This document shows, piece by piece, positions 16,912-23,762 of a stretch of DNA of 44,846 bases. The notes below the pieces were generated by a model. It worked only from the letters and a program-made list of their open reading frames with translations, did not search any database and had not been told where the DNA came from. The position numbers and the translations under genes are program-made. The number at the start of each line of letters is the position of its first letter. Position 1 is the stretch's first letter. The DNA comes from Oscillospiraceae bacterium (GTDB lineage Bacteria; Bacillota; Clostridia; Oscillospirales; Acutalibacteraceae): the NCBI GenBank assembly GCA_015065425.1, contig SVQH01000027.1:1-44846 (forward strand), in the 5' to 3' direction.

Positions 16912-18681
16912 ATGGAAAAATTATTTACACGCTGGGGCAGAACACTCAATAAGGAAATGCCTCTTGCAGAATATCCCCGTCCGCAGATGGAAAGAGATTC
17001 TTACACATGCCTTAACGGTATATGGGAGTATGCAATTTATCCCAAAGCTTCTGAATTTTCGGGTTATCAGGGAGATATAGTAGTACCTTTCAGTCCCGAG
17101 TCCCTTCTAAGCGGTGTGGAAAGGGATGTAACTCCTTCTGACTTTTTATATTACAGAAAAAAATTCACATTCAAAAAGACAAATGACAGAGTTCTTCTTC
17201 ATTTCGGTGCTGTGGATTATAAGTGTGAAGTAGCCCTAAACGGCACTGTTTTCGGCACTCATACAGGCGGATATTATCCTTTTCAGGTTGATATCACAAA
17301 AGCCGTAAAAGACGGGGAAAATGAGCTTACTCTTAAAGTATGGGACCCCTCAGAGACTTCCTCTCAGGCATCGGGAAAGCAGACTTCAAAGAGAGGCAAT
17401 ATCTGGTACACTCCTCAGTCGGGCATCTGGCAGACAGTATGGATTGAAGAAGTTCCCGAAAATTATATCAGCAGTATAAAGCTTACCCCTGATATTGACA
17501 ACGATCTTCTGAAAGTTGAAATAAAATCTGAAGGCGATATCGGAGAAATCAGCGTTGTTGCCAAGGACGGCGAAAAAGAGCTTTGCAGTGTTGCATTTTC
17601 GGGCAGTGCAGGTGTTCTCAAGCTTTCCGATTATAAGCTGTGGACTCCCGAAGAGCCTTGCCTTTATGACCTTTATATAAAAGCAGGTAAGGACGAAATA
17701 AAGAGTTATTTCGGTATGAGAAAATTCGGTATAGGCAAAGACAGCGAAGGCTTTACAAGACTTATGCTCAATAATGAGCCGTATTTCCAGAACGGACTTC
17801 TTGACCAGGGCTATTGGAGCGACGGTATGTACACCGCCCCCTCTGACGAAGCACTTATATATGATATTCAGACCATGAAGGAAATGGGCTTCAATATGCT
17901 GAGAAAGCATATCAAAATTGAGCCTCTGCGTTGGTATTATCACTGCGACAGACTGGGAATGCTCGTATGGCAGGACATGATAAACGGCGGTGATGTATAT
18001 AACACATCTGCTACTACAATTCTTCCTGCTTTTGCCCTTGCAACAGGCCTTAAAAAGGCATTGGGCGTAAAAGATACAAAAGAGAATTACAAGCTTTTCT
18101 CCCGTGAGGATGAAAAGGGCAGAGAAGAGTATTATATTGATGCTGAAAGAATGATAGATACTCTTTATAACAGTGTTTCCATTTGTATGTGGGTTCCCTT
18201 CAATGAAGGCTGGGGACAGTTTGACTCCGTAAAGGCAGCTGAATTTTTCCGTGAAAAGGACCCCACAAGAATAATCGACCATGCAAGCGGCTGGCATGAC
18301 CAGGGTGCGGGAGATGTAAACAGTTTCCATATTTACTTCACCCCCATGTTCTTCCCGAAATACGATAAGAATGATGACAGGGCAATATGCCTCACCGAAT
18401 TCGGCGGTTATTCCATGTCCATAGACGGACACCGTTTCAATACGGAAAAGACCTTCGGTTACAGAATATATAACAGCAAGGATGCACTCGAAAAGGCACT
18501 TGAAAAGCTTTATCTCGGAAGAATTCAGCCGCTTATTCATAAAAAGGGTCTGTCCGCTCTCGTTTACACGGAGGTAAGCGACGTTGAGGATGAAACAAAC
18601 GGACTTCTCACTTACGACAGAGAGATAGTCAAGGTTGATATTGAGCTTATGAAGAGCATCAATGAGAAAATTAAGCTGTAA
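16912..18681 (+). CDS. Intracellular glycoside hydrolase family 2 enzyme
   Basis: A 589-residue protein with no signal peptide. The N-terminal sugar-binding jelly roll (LNGIWEYAI, PFSPESLLSG, GGYYPFQVDIT) is followed by an Ig-like domain and a TIM barrel. The predicted acid/base is Glu432 in FNEGWGQFD and the nucleophile is Glu496 in LTEFGGYS, 64 residues apart, which is usual for GH2. KHIKIEPLRWYYHCDRLGMLVWQD is typical of the barrel. It would act on an imported beta-glycoside (galactoside, glucuronide, mannoside and others cannot be told apart). It starts 2 bp after the HAD gene. No transporter or regulator is nearby. Confidence 0.9.
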   Translation: MEKLFTRWGRTLNKEMPLAEYPRPQMERDSYTCLNGIWEYAIYPKASEFSGYQGDIVVPFSPESLLSGVERDVTPSDFLYYRKKFTFKKTNDRVLLHFGAVDYKCEVALNGTVFGTHTGGYYPFQVDITKAVKDGENELTLKVWDPSETSSQASGKQTSKRGNIWYTPQSGIWQTVWIEEVPENYISSIKLTPDIDNDLLKVEIKSEGDIGEISVVAKDGEKELCSVAFSGSAGVLKLSDYKLWTPEEPCLYDLYIKAGKDEIKSYFGMRKFGIGKDSEGFTRLMLNNEPYFQNGLLDQGYWSDGMYTAPSDEALIYDIQTMKEMGFNMLRKHIKIEPLRWYYHCDRLGMLVWQDMINGGDVYNTSATTILPAFALATGLKKALGVKDTKENYKLFSREDEKGREEYYIDAERMIDTLYNSVSICMWVPFNEGWGQFDSVKAAEFFREKDPTRIIDHASGWHDQGAGDVNSFHIYFTPMFFPKYDKNDDRAICLTEFGGYSMSIDGHRFNTEKTFGYRIYNSKDALEKALEKLYLGRIQPLIHKKGLSALVYTEVSDVEDETNGLLTYDREIVKVDIELMKSINEKIKL

Positions 18682-18701
18682 TAAGTAAAAAGGTGAAAAA
18701 T

Positions 18702-19265
18702 ATGCTGACACTTGAAAGAGCAAAGGAATTACTCGGTACCACAACAACTGAAGAGCATCTGTTTTTACATGCAAAAAATGTTTCTGCTGCCATGGGCGGT
18801 ATGGCAAAGCATTTCGGGGAAGATGTGTCCCACTGGCAGGCTATAGGCTATCTTCACGATTACGATTATGAAAAATATCCCGAAGAGCATCTTCAGCATA
18901 CCGAGGAGCCTTTGAGAGAAGCAGGGCTGGATGATTATGAGGTAAGGGCTATCCTCGCTCACGGTTTCGGTCATTGCAACGATGTTGAACCTCTTAACAA
19001 TATTGAAAAATCCCTTTATACCGTAGACGAACTTACGGGAATAATCCAGGCTGCGGCAAGAATGAGACCCATGGGTATTACCGACATGGAAATTTCAAGC
19101 TTTATGAAGAAATTCAAGGACAAGAAATTCGCCGCAAAATGTGACAGGGAAGTTATAAAAAAAGGCTGTGAAATGCTCGGAATGGAAGTAAAACAGGTGG
19201 CTGAAATATGTATAGAGGCCATGAAAGAATTTGCAGACGAATTGGGACTCGGAATTAAATCATAA
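18702..19265 (+). CDS. HD-domain protein
   Basis: A 187-residue protein when started at ATG 18702, which has an AAAGGTG ribosome binding site; a GTG at 18693 in the same frame overlaps that site. The metal-binding HD motif is in YLHDYDYEKYPEEHLQH, preceded by HAKNVSAAMGGMAKHF. ILAHGFGH adds later histidines. HD proteins of this small soluble type are metal-dependent phosphohydrolases, often acting on nucleotides. It is the last gene of the glycosidase operon, 20 bp after it. Its substrate is unknown and its link to the sugar genes may be only transcriptional. Confidence 0.83.
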   Translation: MLTLERAKELLGTTTTEEHLFLHAKNVSAAMGGMAKHFGEDVSHWQAIGYLHDYDYEKYPEEHLQHTEEPLREAGLDDYEVRAILAHGFGHCNDVEPLNNIEKSLYTVDELTGIIQAAARMRPMGITDMEISSFMKKFKDKKFAAKCDREVIKKGCEMLGMEVKQVAEICIEAMKEFADELGLGIKS

Positions 19266-19333
19266 TTAATAAAGAATCTCATGATACTTCCTGAAAAGCA
19301 CGGGAAAGTGGTCAGAAATTGACCTGTTTGTTG

Positions 19334-19380
19334 TTTTCGCCGCTGGCAAGCCGTACAATGGTACTGCGAAGCGGCGAAAA
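19334..19380. other. Intergenic 11-bp hairpin
   Basis: TTTTCGCCGCT (19334-19344) pairs with AGCGGCGAAAA (19370-19380); the loop contains GTAC repeats. A smaller GGTCA/TGACC hairpin lies just upstream. Without a T-run this is a weak terminator candidate. It may be a palindromic repeat. The rest of 19266-19513 shows no gene. Confidence 0.4.
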
Positions 19381-19513
19381 CAAAGCACAATTCCGCTTAC
19401 TGCGAGAAAATTGCTATTATATCTTACTTCAAAAGTCGCTGAATCTCTTATTTTTTTGTGCGGCAAAGAGGGTGATTTATGAGCATCTTTCCCCGGTAAA
19501 TTGTGATTTATGG

Positions 19514-19542
19514 TTGACTGTATATGTTGTTTATAGTAAAAT
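19514..19542 (+). promoter_or_regulatory. Promoter of the tRNA-Arg gene
   Basis: TTGACT (19514-19519), a 17-bp spacer and TAAAAT (19537-19542) lie directly upstream of the tRNA. Confidence 0.75.
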
Positions 19543-19550
19543 ACTCTTAT

Positions 19551-19627
19551 CCGCTCGTGGCGCAGTTGGATAACGCAGCAGATTCCGATTCTGAAGAACG
19601 GGGGTTCGAATCCCTTCGAGCGGGCCA
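19551..19627 (+). tRNA. tRNA-Arg (anticodon CCG)
   Basis: The acceptor stem pairs CCGCTCG (19551-19557) with CGAGCGG (19617-19623), and the discriminator is G. The CCA end is encoded (19625-19627). The D loop has AGTTGGA, the T loop is TTCGAAT, and the anticodon loop reads TT-CCG-AT with CCG at 19585-19587. It decodes the CGG arginine codon. The T stem uses two G-T pairs and the first anticodon-stem pair is G-A, which is slightly irregular but leaves the cloverleaf intact. Confidence 0.93.
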
Positions 19628-19630
19628 AAA

Positions 19631-19665
19631 AAACGACAAGTTTCGACAGAATCTTGTCGTTTTTT
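19631..19665 (+). terminator. Intrinsic terminator after the tRNA
   Basis: AAACGACAAG (19631-19640) pairs with CTTGTCGTTT (19653-19662) and a T-run follows to 19665. Confidence 0.9.
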
Positions 19666-19683
19666 ATCCAATCTGAAGGATTG

Positions 19684-19732
19684 GTATGTAATCGCCGTCA
19701 GGCGTATGTAATCAGCAAAGCTGTATGTAATC
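19684..19732. repeat. Three GTATGTAATC units separated by mini-hairpins
   Basis: GTATGTAATC occurs at 19684-19693, 19704-19713 and 19723-19732. The spacers are tiny inverted repeats, GCCGTCAGGC and AGCAAAGCT. A related tract is at 21126-21200. The modular pattern is unlike a coding sequence; its role is unknown. Confidence 0.8.
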
Positions 19733-19806
19733 ATCATAAACTGTTCGTATTCGGATTGATTTCATACATTTTTTGATTGTTTACCGAATATCCGGAGGTG
19801 TGTAAT

Positions 19807-20115
19807 ATGGCTGAAATACTTGAAATTGTAATGATACTTGCATTCGGGGCATCATGGCCTCTCAATGTTATAAAATCATATAAGGCAAGGACAACTAAGG
19901 GAAAGAGCCTTCCTTTTTTGCTGTTGATATTTTTCGGATATATCGCCGGTATTGCTTCAAAATTTATGAATGAGGCATATATGGCGGAGTTTTCCGACAA
20001 ATGGTATGTGCTGTTTTTCTATTTCCTTAATATCACAATGGTGGGAATTGACCTGATTCTGTATGTGAGAAATTATAAGCTTGACAAAAAAAGAGAACTG
20101 ACGGGAGAAGCATAA
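19807..20115 (+). CDS. SemiSWEET-like small membrane protein
   Basis: A 102-residue protein started at ATG 19807, eight bases after GGAGGTG; a TTG at 19777 in the same frame has no such site. Three hydrophobic segments are visible (about 3-20, 37-56, 70-92). The first loop, FGASWPLNVIKSYKARTTKGKSLPF, resembles the PQ-loop/SemiSWEET repeat, with WPL replacing the PQ motif. SemiSWEETs dimerise and let sugars cross the membrane. The next gene starts 1 bp after it, so the two are translationally coupled. Transport function is inferred from the fold only. Confidence 0.7.
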   Translation: MAEILEIVMILAFGASWPLNVIKSYKARTTKGKSLPFLLLIFFGYIAGIASKFMNEAYMAEFSDKWYVLFFYFLNITMVGIDLILYVRNYKLDKKRELTGEA

Positions 20116-20116
20116 T

Positions 20117-20971
20117 ATGAAAATAGGTTTTATCGGTCTCGGTATCATGGGCGAGAGTATGTGTGAGAATATTGTAAAAAAGCATGATGATACCGTTTAC
20201 TGCAATGACCATAAGGATTCACAGATAAAAAAACTTGAAAGCATGGGGTGTGTCGGCTGTTATTCAAATCTTGAAATTGCCGAAAAAAGCGATGTGATAA
20301 TTACAATGATACCCACAGGTGAGCATGTAAAACAGGCTTACCGTGAAATGCTTCCTGCTCTTAAAGCGGGAAAAATATGCATTGATATGAGTACCATTGA
20401 GCCTTGGGTCAGTGTTGAAGTCTCCCGTGAAGTAAAAAAAACAGGGGCACAGTTTGCCGACTGTCCCGTAGTGCGTTCAAAAGCGGATGCAATAAAGGGA
20501 ACTCTCGGTGTTCTTGCAGGTTGTGAAGAAAAACTTTTTCCCGTTATAGAGCCGATACTTTATTATATGGGCTGCAAGGTCATTTATATGGGAGAAAACG
20601 GCAAGGGACTTTCTGCCAAGATTTGTCATAACACCCTTGTTGCCGAAATTCAGAACGGTGTAAATGAGACGCTTATACTTGCAGAGAAACTCGGGATTTC
20701 TATAGATAATTTTGCCGAAGCCGTTGCAGCAGGCGGTGCACAGAATGCGTATATGGCTGTCCAGAGAGAAAAACTGAAAAACGAAGACTGGACAACGGCT
20801 TTTTCCATGGAGAATATGTATAAAGATGTTTCAATATGCAGTAAAATCGCAGAGGATGAGAATTTTTATATGCCCGGAATGAAAGCAGCAAAGGACGCCC
20901 TTTCAAAAGGTGTTGAAAATGGCTGGGCAAAGGATGATTTCAGAAAAACATATCTGATTGTAAAATCATAA
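20117..20971 (+). CDS. 3-hydroxyisobutyrate dehydrogenase-family NAD(P) oxidoreductase
   Basis: A 284-residue protein with a dinucleotide-binding motif GFIGLGIMGESM at the N-terminus. The substrate-binding segment is IDMSTIEPWVS, and the catalytic lysine is in GKGLSAKICHNTLVAEIQNG. Members oxidise beta-hydroxyacids such as 3-hydroxyisobutyrate or interconvert tartronate semialdehyde and glycerate. The usual DAPV substrate segment here reads DCPVVRSKADA, so a different acid is likely. It is coupled to the SemiSWEET-like gene; both may serve uptake and use of a small organic compound. Confidence 0.86.
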   Translation: MKIGFIGLGIMGESMCENIVKKHDDTVYCNDHKDSQIKKLESMGCVGCYSNLEIAEKSDVIITMIPTGEHVKQAYREMLPALKAGKICIDMSTIEPWVSVEVSREVKKTGAQFADCPVVRSKADAIKGTLGVLAGCEEKLFPVIEPILYYMGCKVIYMGENGKGLSAKICHNTLVAEIQNGVNETLILAEKLGISIDNFAEAVAAGGAQNAYMAVQREKLKNEDWTTAFSMENMYKDVSICSKIAEDENFYMPGMKAAKDALSKGVENGWAKDDFRKTYLIVKS

Positions 20972-20977
20972 TTTATC

Positions 20978-21022
20978 GTCCCCTACATAAATAAAAGGCA
21001 AATTTATATATAAATTATGATT
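20978..21022 (-). repeat. Dispersed intergenic repeat (copy 2)
   Basis: The reverse complement matches 96-140 at 38 of 45 positions with no gap, ending in GTAGGGGAC. The second hairpin arm present in copy 1 is missing. Confidence 0.6.
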
Positions 21023-21060
21023 TATATAATAATCTTTGGTTTTCGTGAAAGAACGCAAAA

Positions 21061-21119
21061 AAAGGACTTAAGTTTATATTCTTAAGTCCTTTTATCATGG
21101 GGTTTAGCCCCTTATTTTT
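21061..21119. terminator. Tandem terminator hairpins, first one bidirectional
   Basis: AAAGGACTTAAG (21061-21072) pairs with CTTAAGTCCTTT (21081-21092), with an A-run before and T's after. A second GGGG/CCCC hairpin (21099-21111) is followed by TTATTTTTTT. They can end the dehydrogenase operon and, on the minus strand, the 45-codon gene. Confidence 0.75.
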
Positions 21120-21125
21120 TTGGGG

Positions 21126-21200
21126 GGACTGCTTTTACAGTCCTTCAGGGAAGTTATATGTAAAGCCCTTTCGGGCGTTGTCTTCGGAAGCCGTCAGGCT
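21126..21200. repeat. Tract of small inverted repeats
   Basis: GGACTG/CAGTCC (21126-21143), GCCC/GGGC (21165-21176), a CTTC/GAAG pair and AGCC/GGCT (21189-21200) follow one another. TATGTAA precedes the second hairpin, as in the tract after the tRNA. It lies in the predicted 3' region of the 45-codon gene. Confidence 0.55.
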
Positions 21201-21218
21201 GAACCGACTTTTTCTTAC

Positions 21219-21356
21219 TCAGTTTGCACTGTAAGAAATAAGAGCATCGAGTTCAATAACCTTGAGGAGCTTCTTGAAAGAAAACTTTTTCATTCCGGAA
21301 ATTTCTTTGATAAGTCTTTCCTGTTCTTTTAATAATTCTTTGCTGTACTCTTTCAT
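21219..21356 (-). CDS. 45-residue basic small protein, unknown family
   Basis: An ORF of 45 codons from ATG (plus-strand 21354-21356) to TGA (21219-21221). AAAGGAG (21364-21370) lies seven bases upstream of the ATG, and a near-consensus promoter lies just before that. The N-terminal half is a charged amphipathic helix (MKEYSKELLKEQERLIKEI); the second half has KKFSFKKLLKVIELDALI. There is no signal peptide or obvious membrane segment. About one residue in four is Lys or Arg. It does not match a family I know. Complete expression signals make a real gene more likely than chance. Confidence 0.7.
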   Translation of the reverse strand: MKEYSKELLKEQERLIKEISGMKKFSFKKLLKVIELDALISYSAN

Positions 21357-21387
21357 ATCAGTACTCCTTTCGTTTGATTACACCCTT

Positions 21388-21415
21388 ATTATACTCAAAA
21401 ACCGCAAAATGTCAA
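21388..21415 (-). promoter_or_regulatory. Near-consensus promoter of the 45-codon gene
   Basis: Read on the minus strand: TTGACA (21410-21415), a 16-bp spacer, TATAAT (21388-21393). Both hexamers are perfect. This is the strongest promoter by inspection in the window. Confidence 0.8.
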
Positions 21416-21422
21416 GTGATAT

Positions 21423-21540
21423 TGCACAAATAAAAAGATGTCCTATTGTGCAAAATGCACAATAGGACTTTCTGCTGAAAAATAATCACGGCTAACAGAA
21501 TAACCAAAAGAAATACTAAATATTTGTGAATTATGCACAA
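21423..21540. promoter_or_regulatory. TGCACAA motif cluster with a 13-bp hairpin
   Basis: TGCACAA is at 21423-21429, 21456-21462 and 21534-21540, and its reverse complement is at 21446-21452. Two of the copies are the inner ends of a perfect 13-bp hairpin (21440-21452 with 21456-21468). The cluster lies directly upstream of the small gene's promoter and may be an operator array or a terminator for upstream minus-strand transcription. Confidence 0.45.
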
Positions 21541-21571
21541 ACGATTTTAGCTGTGATGCCGCATAATGACG

Positions 21572-21600
21572 AAAAAAGGGAGAACCTGCACAGTTCTCCC
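21572..21600 (-). terminator. Intrinsic terminator of glyA
   Basis: On the minus strand GGGAGAAC (21593-21600) pairs with GTTCTCCC (21578-21585) and six T's follow (A-run 21572-21577 on the plus strand). Confidence 0.9.
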
Positions 21601-21631
21601 TTGAAAAGTTTGTGAAATATTTCCGAAAAAA

Positions 21632-22882
21632 TTACTGATAAAGAGGATATTTTTTCAGAAGGTTATCAACCTTATTTCTGATAACATCAACGCTGTTTTC
21701 AAAATCAGTGGTTGCAAGGTAAATACATTCTGCAATAACCTTCATGTCATCTTTTTTCAGACCTCTTGTTGTAACTGCTGCAGTGCCGATTCTTACGCCG
21801 CTTGTGATAAAGGGGCTTTGAGGGTCACCGGGAACTGCATTTTTGTTTACTGTAATATAAACCTCGTCAAGTCTGTGTTCAAGCTCCTTGCCTGTGATAT
21901 TCATATTCTGAAGGTCAAGGAGAATGAGGTGATTGTCAGTGCCGTCCGAAACAAGATTGAAGCCTTTTTCCTTAAGAGCATCAGCGAGGGCTGCAGTGTT
22001 TTCAATGACACCCTTCTGATATTCCTTGAAGCTGTCCTTGAGAGCTTCTCCGAAGCATATAGCCTTACCGGCGATGACATGTTCAAGGGGACCGCCCTGA
22101 GAGCCGGGGAAAATAGCCTTGTCGATGGCTTTTGCGAGTTCCTCTTTGCAGAGAATAAGTCCGCCTCTGGGACCTCTTAATGTCTTATGAGTAGTTGAGG
22201 TCACGATGTCTGCATAAGGTACGGGTGAGGGATGAAGACCTGCCGCAACAAGACCGGCAATATGAGCCATATCAACCATAAAATATGCTCCGACCGCTTT
22301 TGCAATGGCAGAAATTTTCTCAAAATCAATAATTCTCGGATAAGCACTTGCACCTGCAACGATAAGCTTGGGTTTTACTTCAAGTGCCAGTTCTCTCAAT
22401 TTATCATAATCTATTCTTCCGCTTGTGCTGTCAACGCCGTAGGAAACGAAATTGTAAAGCTTACCTGACATATTGACGGGTGAACCGTGGGTCAGATGTC
22501 CGCCTTCTGCAAGGGACATTCCGAGAACCGTGTCACCGGGATTCAGTACTGCAAAATAAGCGGCAAAGTTTGCCTGAGAGCCTGAATGGGGCTGAACATT
22601 TGCATGTTCTGCACCGAAGAGCTTCTTTGCTCTTTCAATGGCAATCTGTTCACATTCATCAACAGCAACGCAGCCGCCGTAATATCTTCTTCCGGGATAG
22701 CCTTCTGCGTACTTGTTTGTAAGGATGCTTCCCATTGCTGCCATAACGGCGGGGGAAACGATGTTTTCGGAAGCTATGAGTTCCAGGTTTCTGCGTTCTC
22801 TTGCGAGTTCATGGTCCACCGCAGCACCAACTTCGGGGTCACAGCTTTTGATGAAATCTGTTACATTCTGAACATTGAACAT
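21632..22882 (-). CDS. glyA: Serine hydroxymethyltransferase
   Basis: A 416-residue PLP enzyme of full length. It converts serine and tetrahydrofolate to glycine and 5,10-methylene-tetrahydrofolate in the cytoplasm. The PLP lysine is Lys233 in [14 protein letters not shown]. Other family signatures are [34 protein letters not shown] and VDMAHIAGL. The ribosome binding site is GGAGG. It starts 27 bp after the TRIC gene and is probably transcribed with it from the promoter at 23583-23611; a strong terminator follows. Pairing with a TRIC-type channel gene has no obvious functional explanation. Confidence 0.97.
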   Translation of the reverse strand: MFNVQNVTDFIKSCDPEVGAAVDHELARERRNLELIASENIVSPAVMAAMGSILTNKYAEGYPGRRYYGGCVAVDECEQIAIERAKKLFGAEHANVQPHSGSQANFAAYFAVLNPGDTVLGMSLAEGGHLTHGSPVNMSGKLYNFVSYGVDSTSGRIDYDKLRELALEVKPKLIVAGASAYPRIIDFEKISAIAKAVGAYFMVDMAHIAGLVAAGLHPSPVPYADIVTSTTHKTLRGPRGGLILCKEELAKAIDKAIFPGSQGGPLEHVIAGKAICFGEALKDSFKEYQKGVIENTAALADALKEKGFNLVSDGTDNHLILLDLQNMNITGKELEHRLDEVYITVNKNAVPGDPQSPFITSGVRIGTAAVTTRGLKKDDMKVIAECIYLATTDFENSVDVIRNKVDNLLKKYPLYQ

Positions 22883-22909
22883 TTTGATTTTCCTCCGGAT
22901 TATAATTTG

Positions 22910-23551
22910 TTATATTGCTTTTGGGAGATCCCATTTGAATACAGATGCGAAAAGTCTCAGGGCGAAAATGGCGAGGATTCCCGAAATAGCCGACAAAAGC
23001 TCACCCTGATGTAAAACTATGTGAAGGGTATAATAAATAATTCCGCCTGCAATGGAAGCCACTGCATATATGCGTTTTTTCAGCACAAAGGGGACTTCGC
23101 TTATAATGACATCACGGAGAATTCCCCCTCCGCAACCTGTTGTCATACCGAGAGATATTACAAAGAATGCATTGCCGCCAAAGCCCTGTGAAACAGCTAC
23201 ATTGATTCCAACAACAGTGAAAACTCCAAGCCCCACTGCATCGAAAACATTGTTTACCTTGTCGATTACGATAATGTTTTCAGAAAACTTAGTTTTCAGT
23301 ATTTTCGCAACGATGAAAGTGAGAAGACAGGCACATACGGCGAAAATGAGGTAAATATAATTCCTGAACATGGCAGGCGGCAGATTTGAAAGAAGAATAT
23401 CTCTTATAATTCCTCCGCCCAGAGCCGTTATGGTGCCCGAGAATATAACGCCGAAAATATCAAAGCGTTTACTTATTGCTATAACGGCACCCGAAACGGC
23501 AAAAGCCACGGTTCCTATAAGCTCAAGGATAAGAAGCATCGTATCCATCAT
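22910..23551 (-). CDS. TRIC/UPF0126 family membrane protein
   Basis: A 213-residue protein when started at ATG 23551, which has GAGGAAG upstream; the open frame extends to 23599 without a ribosome binding site. About six to seven hydrophobic helices are arranged as two repeats. Each repeat carries the family motif: TALGGGIIRDIL in the first half and TTGCGGGILRDVI in the second. Prokaryotic TRIC proteins form trimeric cation channels, mainly for potassium; some UPF0126 members are linked to glycine uptake. The latter would fit co-transcription with glyA, although this is inference. Confidence 0.88.
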   Translation of the reverse strand: MMDTMLLILELIGTVAFAVSGAVIAISKRFDIFGVIFSGTITALGGGIIRDILLSNLPPAMFRNYIYLIFAVCACLLTFIVAKILKTKFSENIIVIDKVNNVFDAVGLGVFTVVGINVAVSQGFGGNAFFVISLGMTTGCGGGILRDVIISEVPFVLKKRIYAVASIAGGIIYYTLHIVLHQGELLSAISGILAIFALRLFASVFKWDLPKAI

Positions 23552-23582
23552 AACGCTTCCTCTCAGAAAAATTAATGAAAAA

Positions 23583-23611
23583 AGTATACCAAAATTCACG
23601 GTATTTTACAA
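23583..23611 (-). promoter_or_regulatory. Promoter of the TRIC-glyA operon
   Basis: On the minus strand: TTGTAA (23606-23611), a 17-bp spacer and TATACT (23583-23588), about 30 bp before the start codon. Confidence 0.62.
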
Positions 23612-23762
23612 GAATAATTTCATCAATGATAAAAATTTGTAGTTTCGCAAAGATAAGACAGATTTAAGAGCACAAAAATGTGCAAAATGACACTAACAAG
23701 CAAACAAATCAGGAATAACTGCAAATGAAACGGTTGATAATATATGGTAAGGAGGGGTTAAA

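Noticed and set aside
17386-18807. 473-codon open frame on the minus strand
   Set aside because: It lies antisense to the GH2 gene and its catalytic motifs, has no ribosome binding site and reads as a low-complexity Cys/Ile/Tyr-rich product typical of reverse frames.
19266-19628. 120-codon minus-strand frame beside the tRNA
   Set aside because: It starts within the tRNA-Arg gene, spans the tRNA promoter and the 19334-19380 hairpin, and has no expression signals.
19551-19732. tRNA gene as an integration site
   Set aside because: No duplicated tRNA 3' end, integrase or direct repeat of the tRNA tail was seen in the following sequence.
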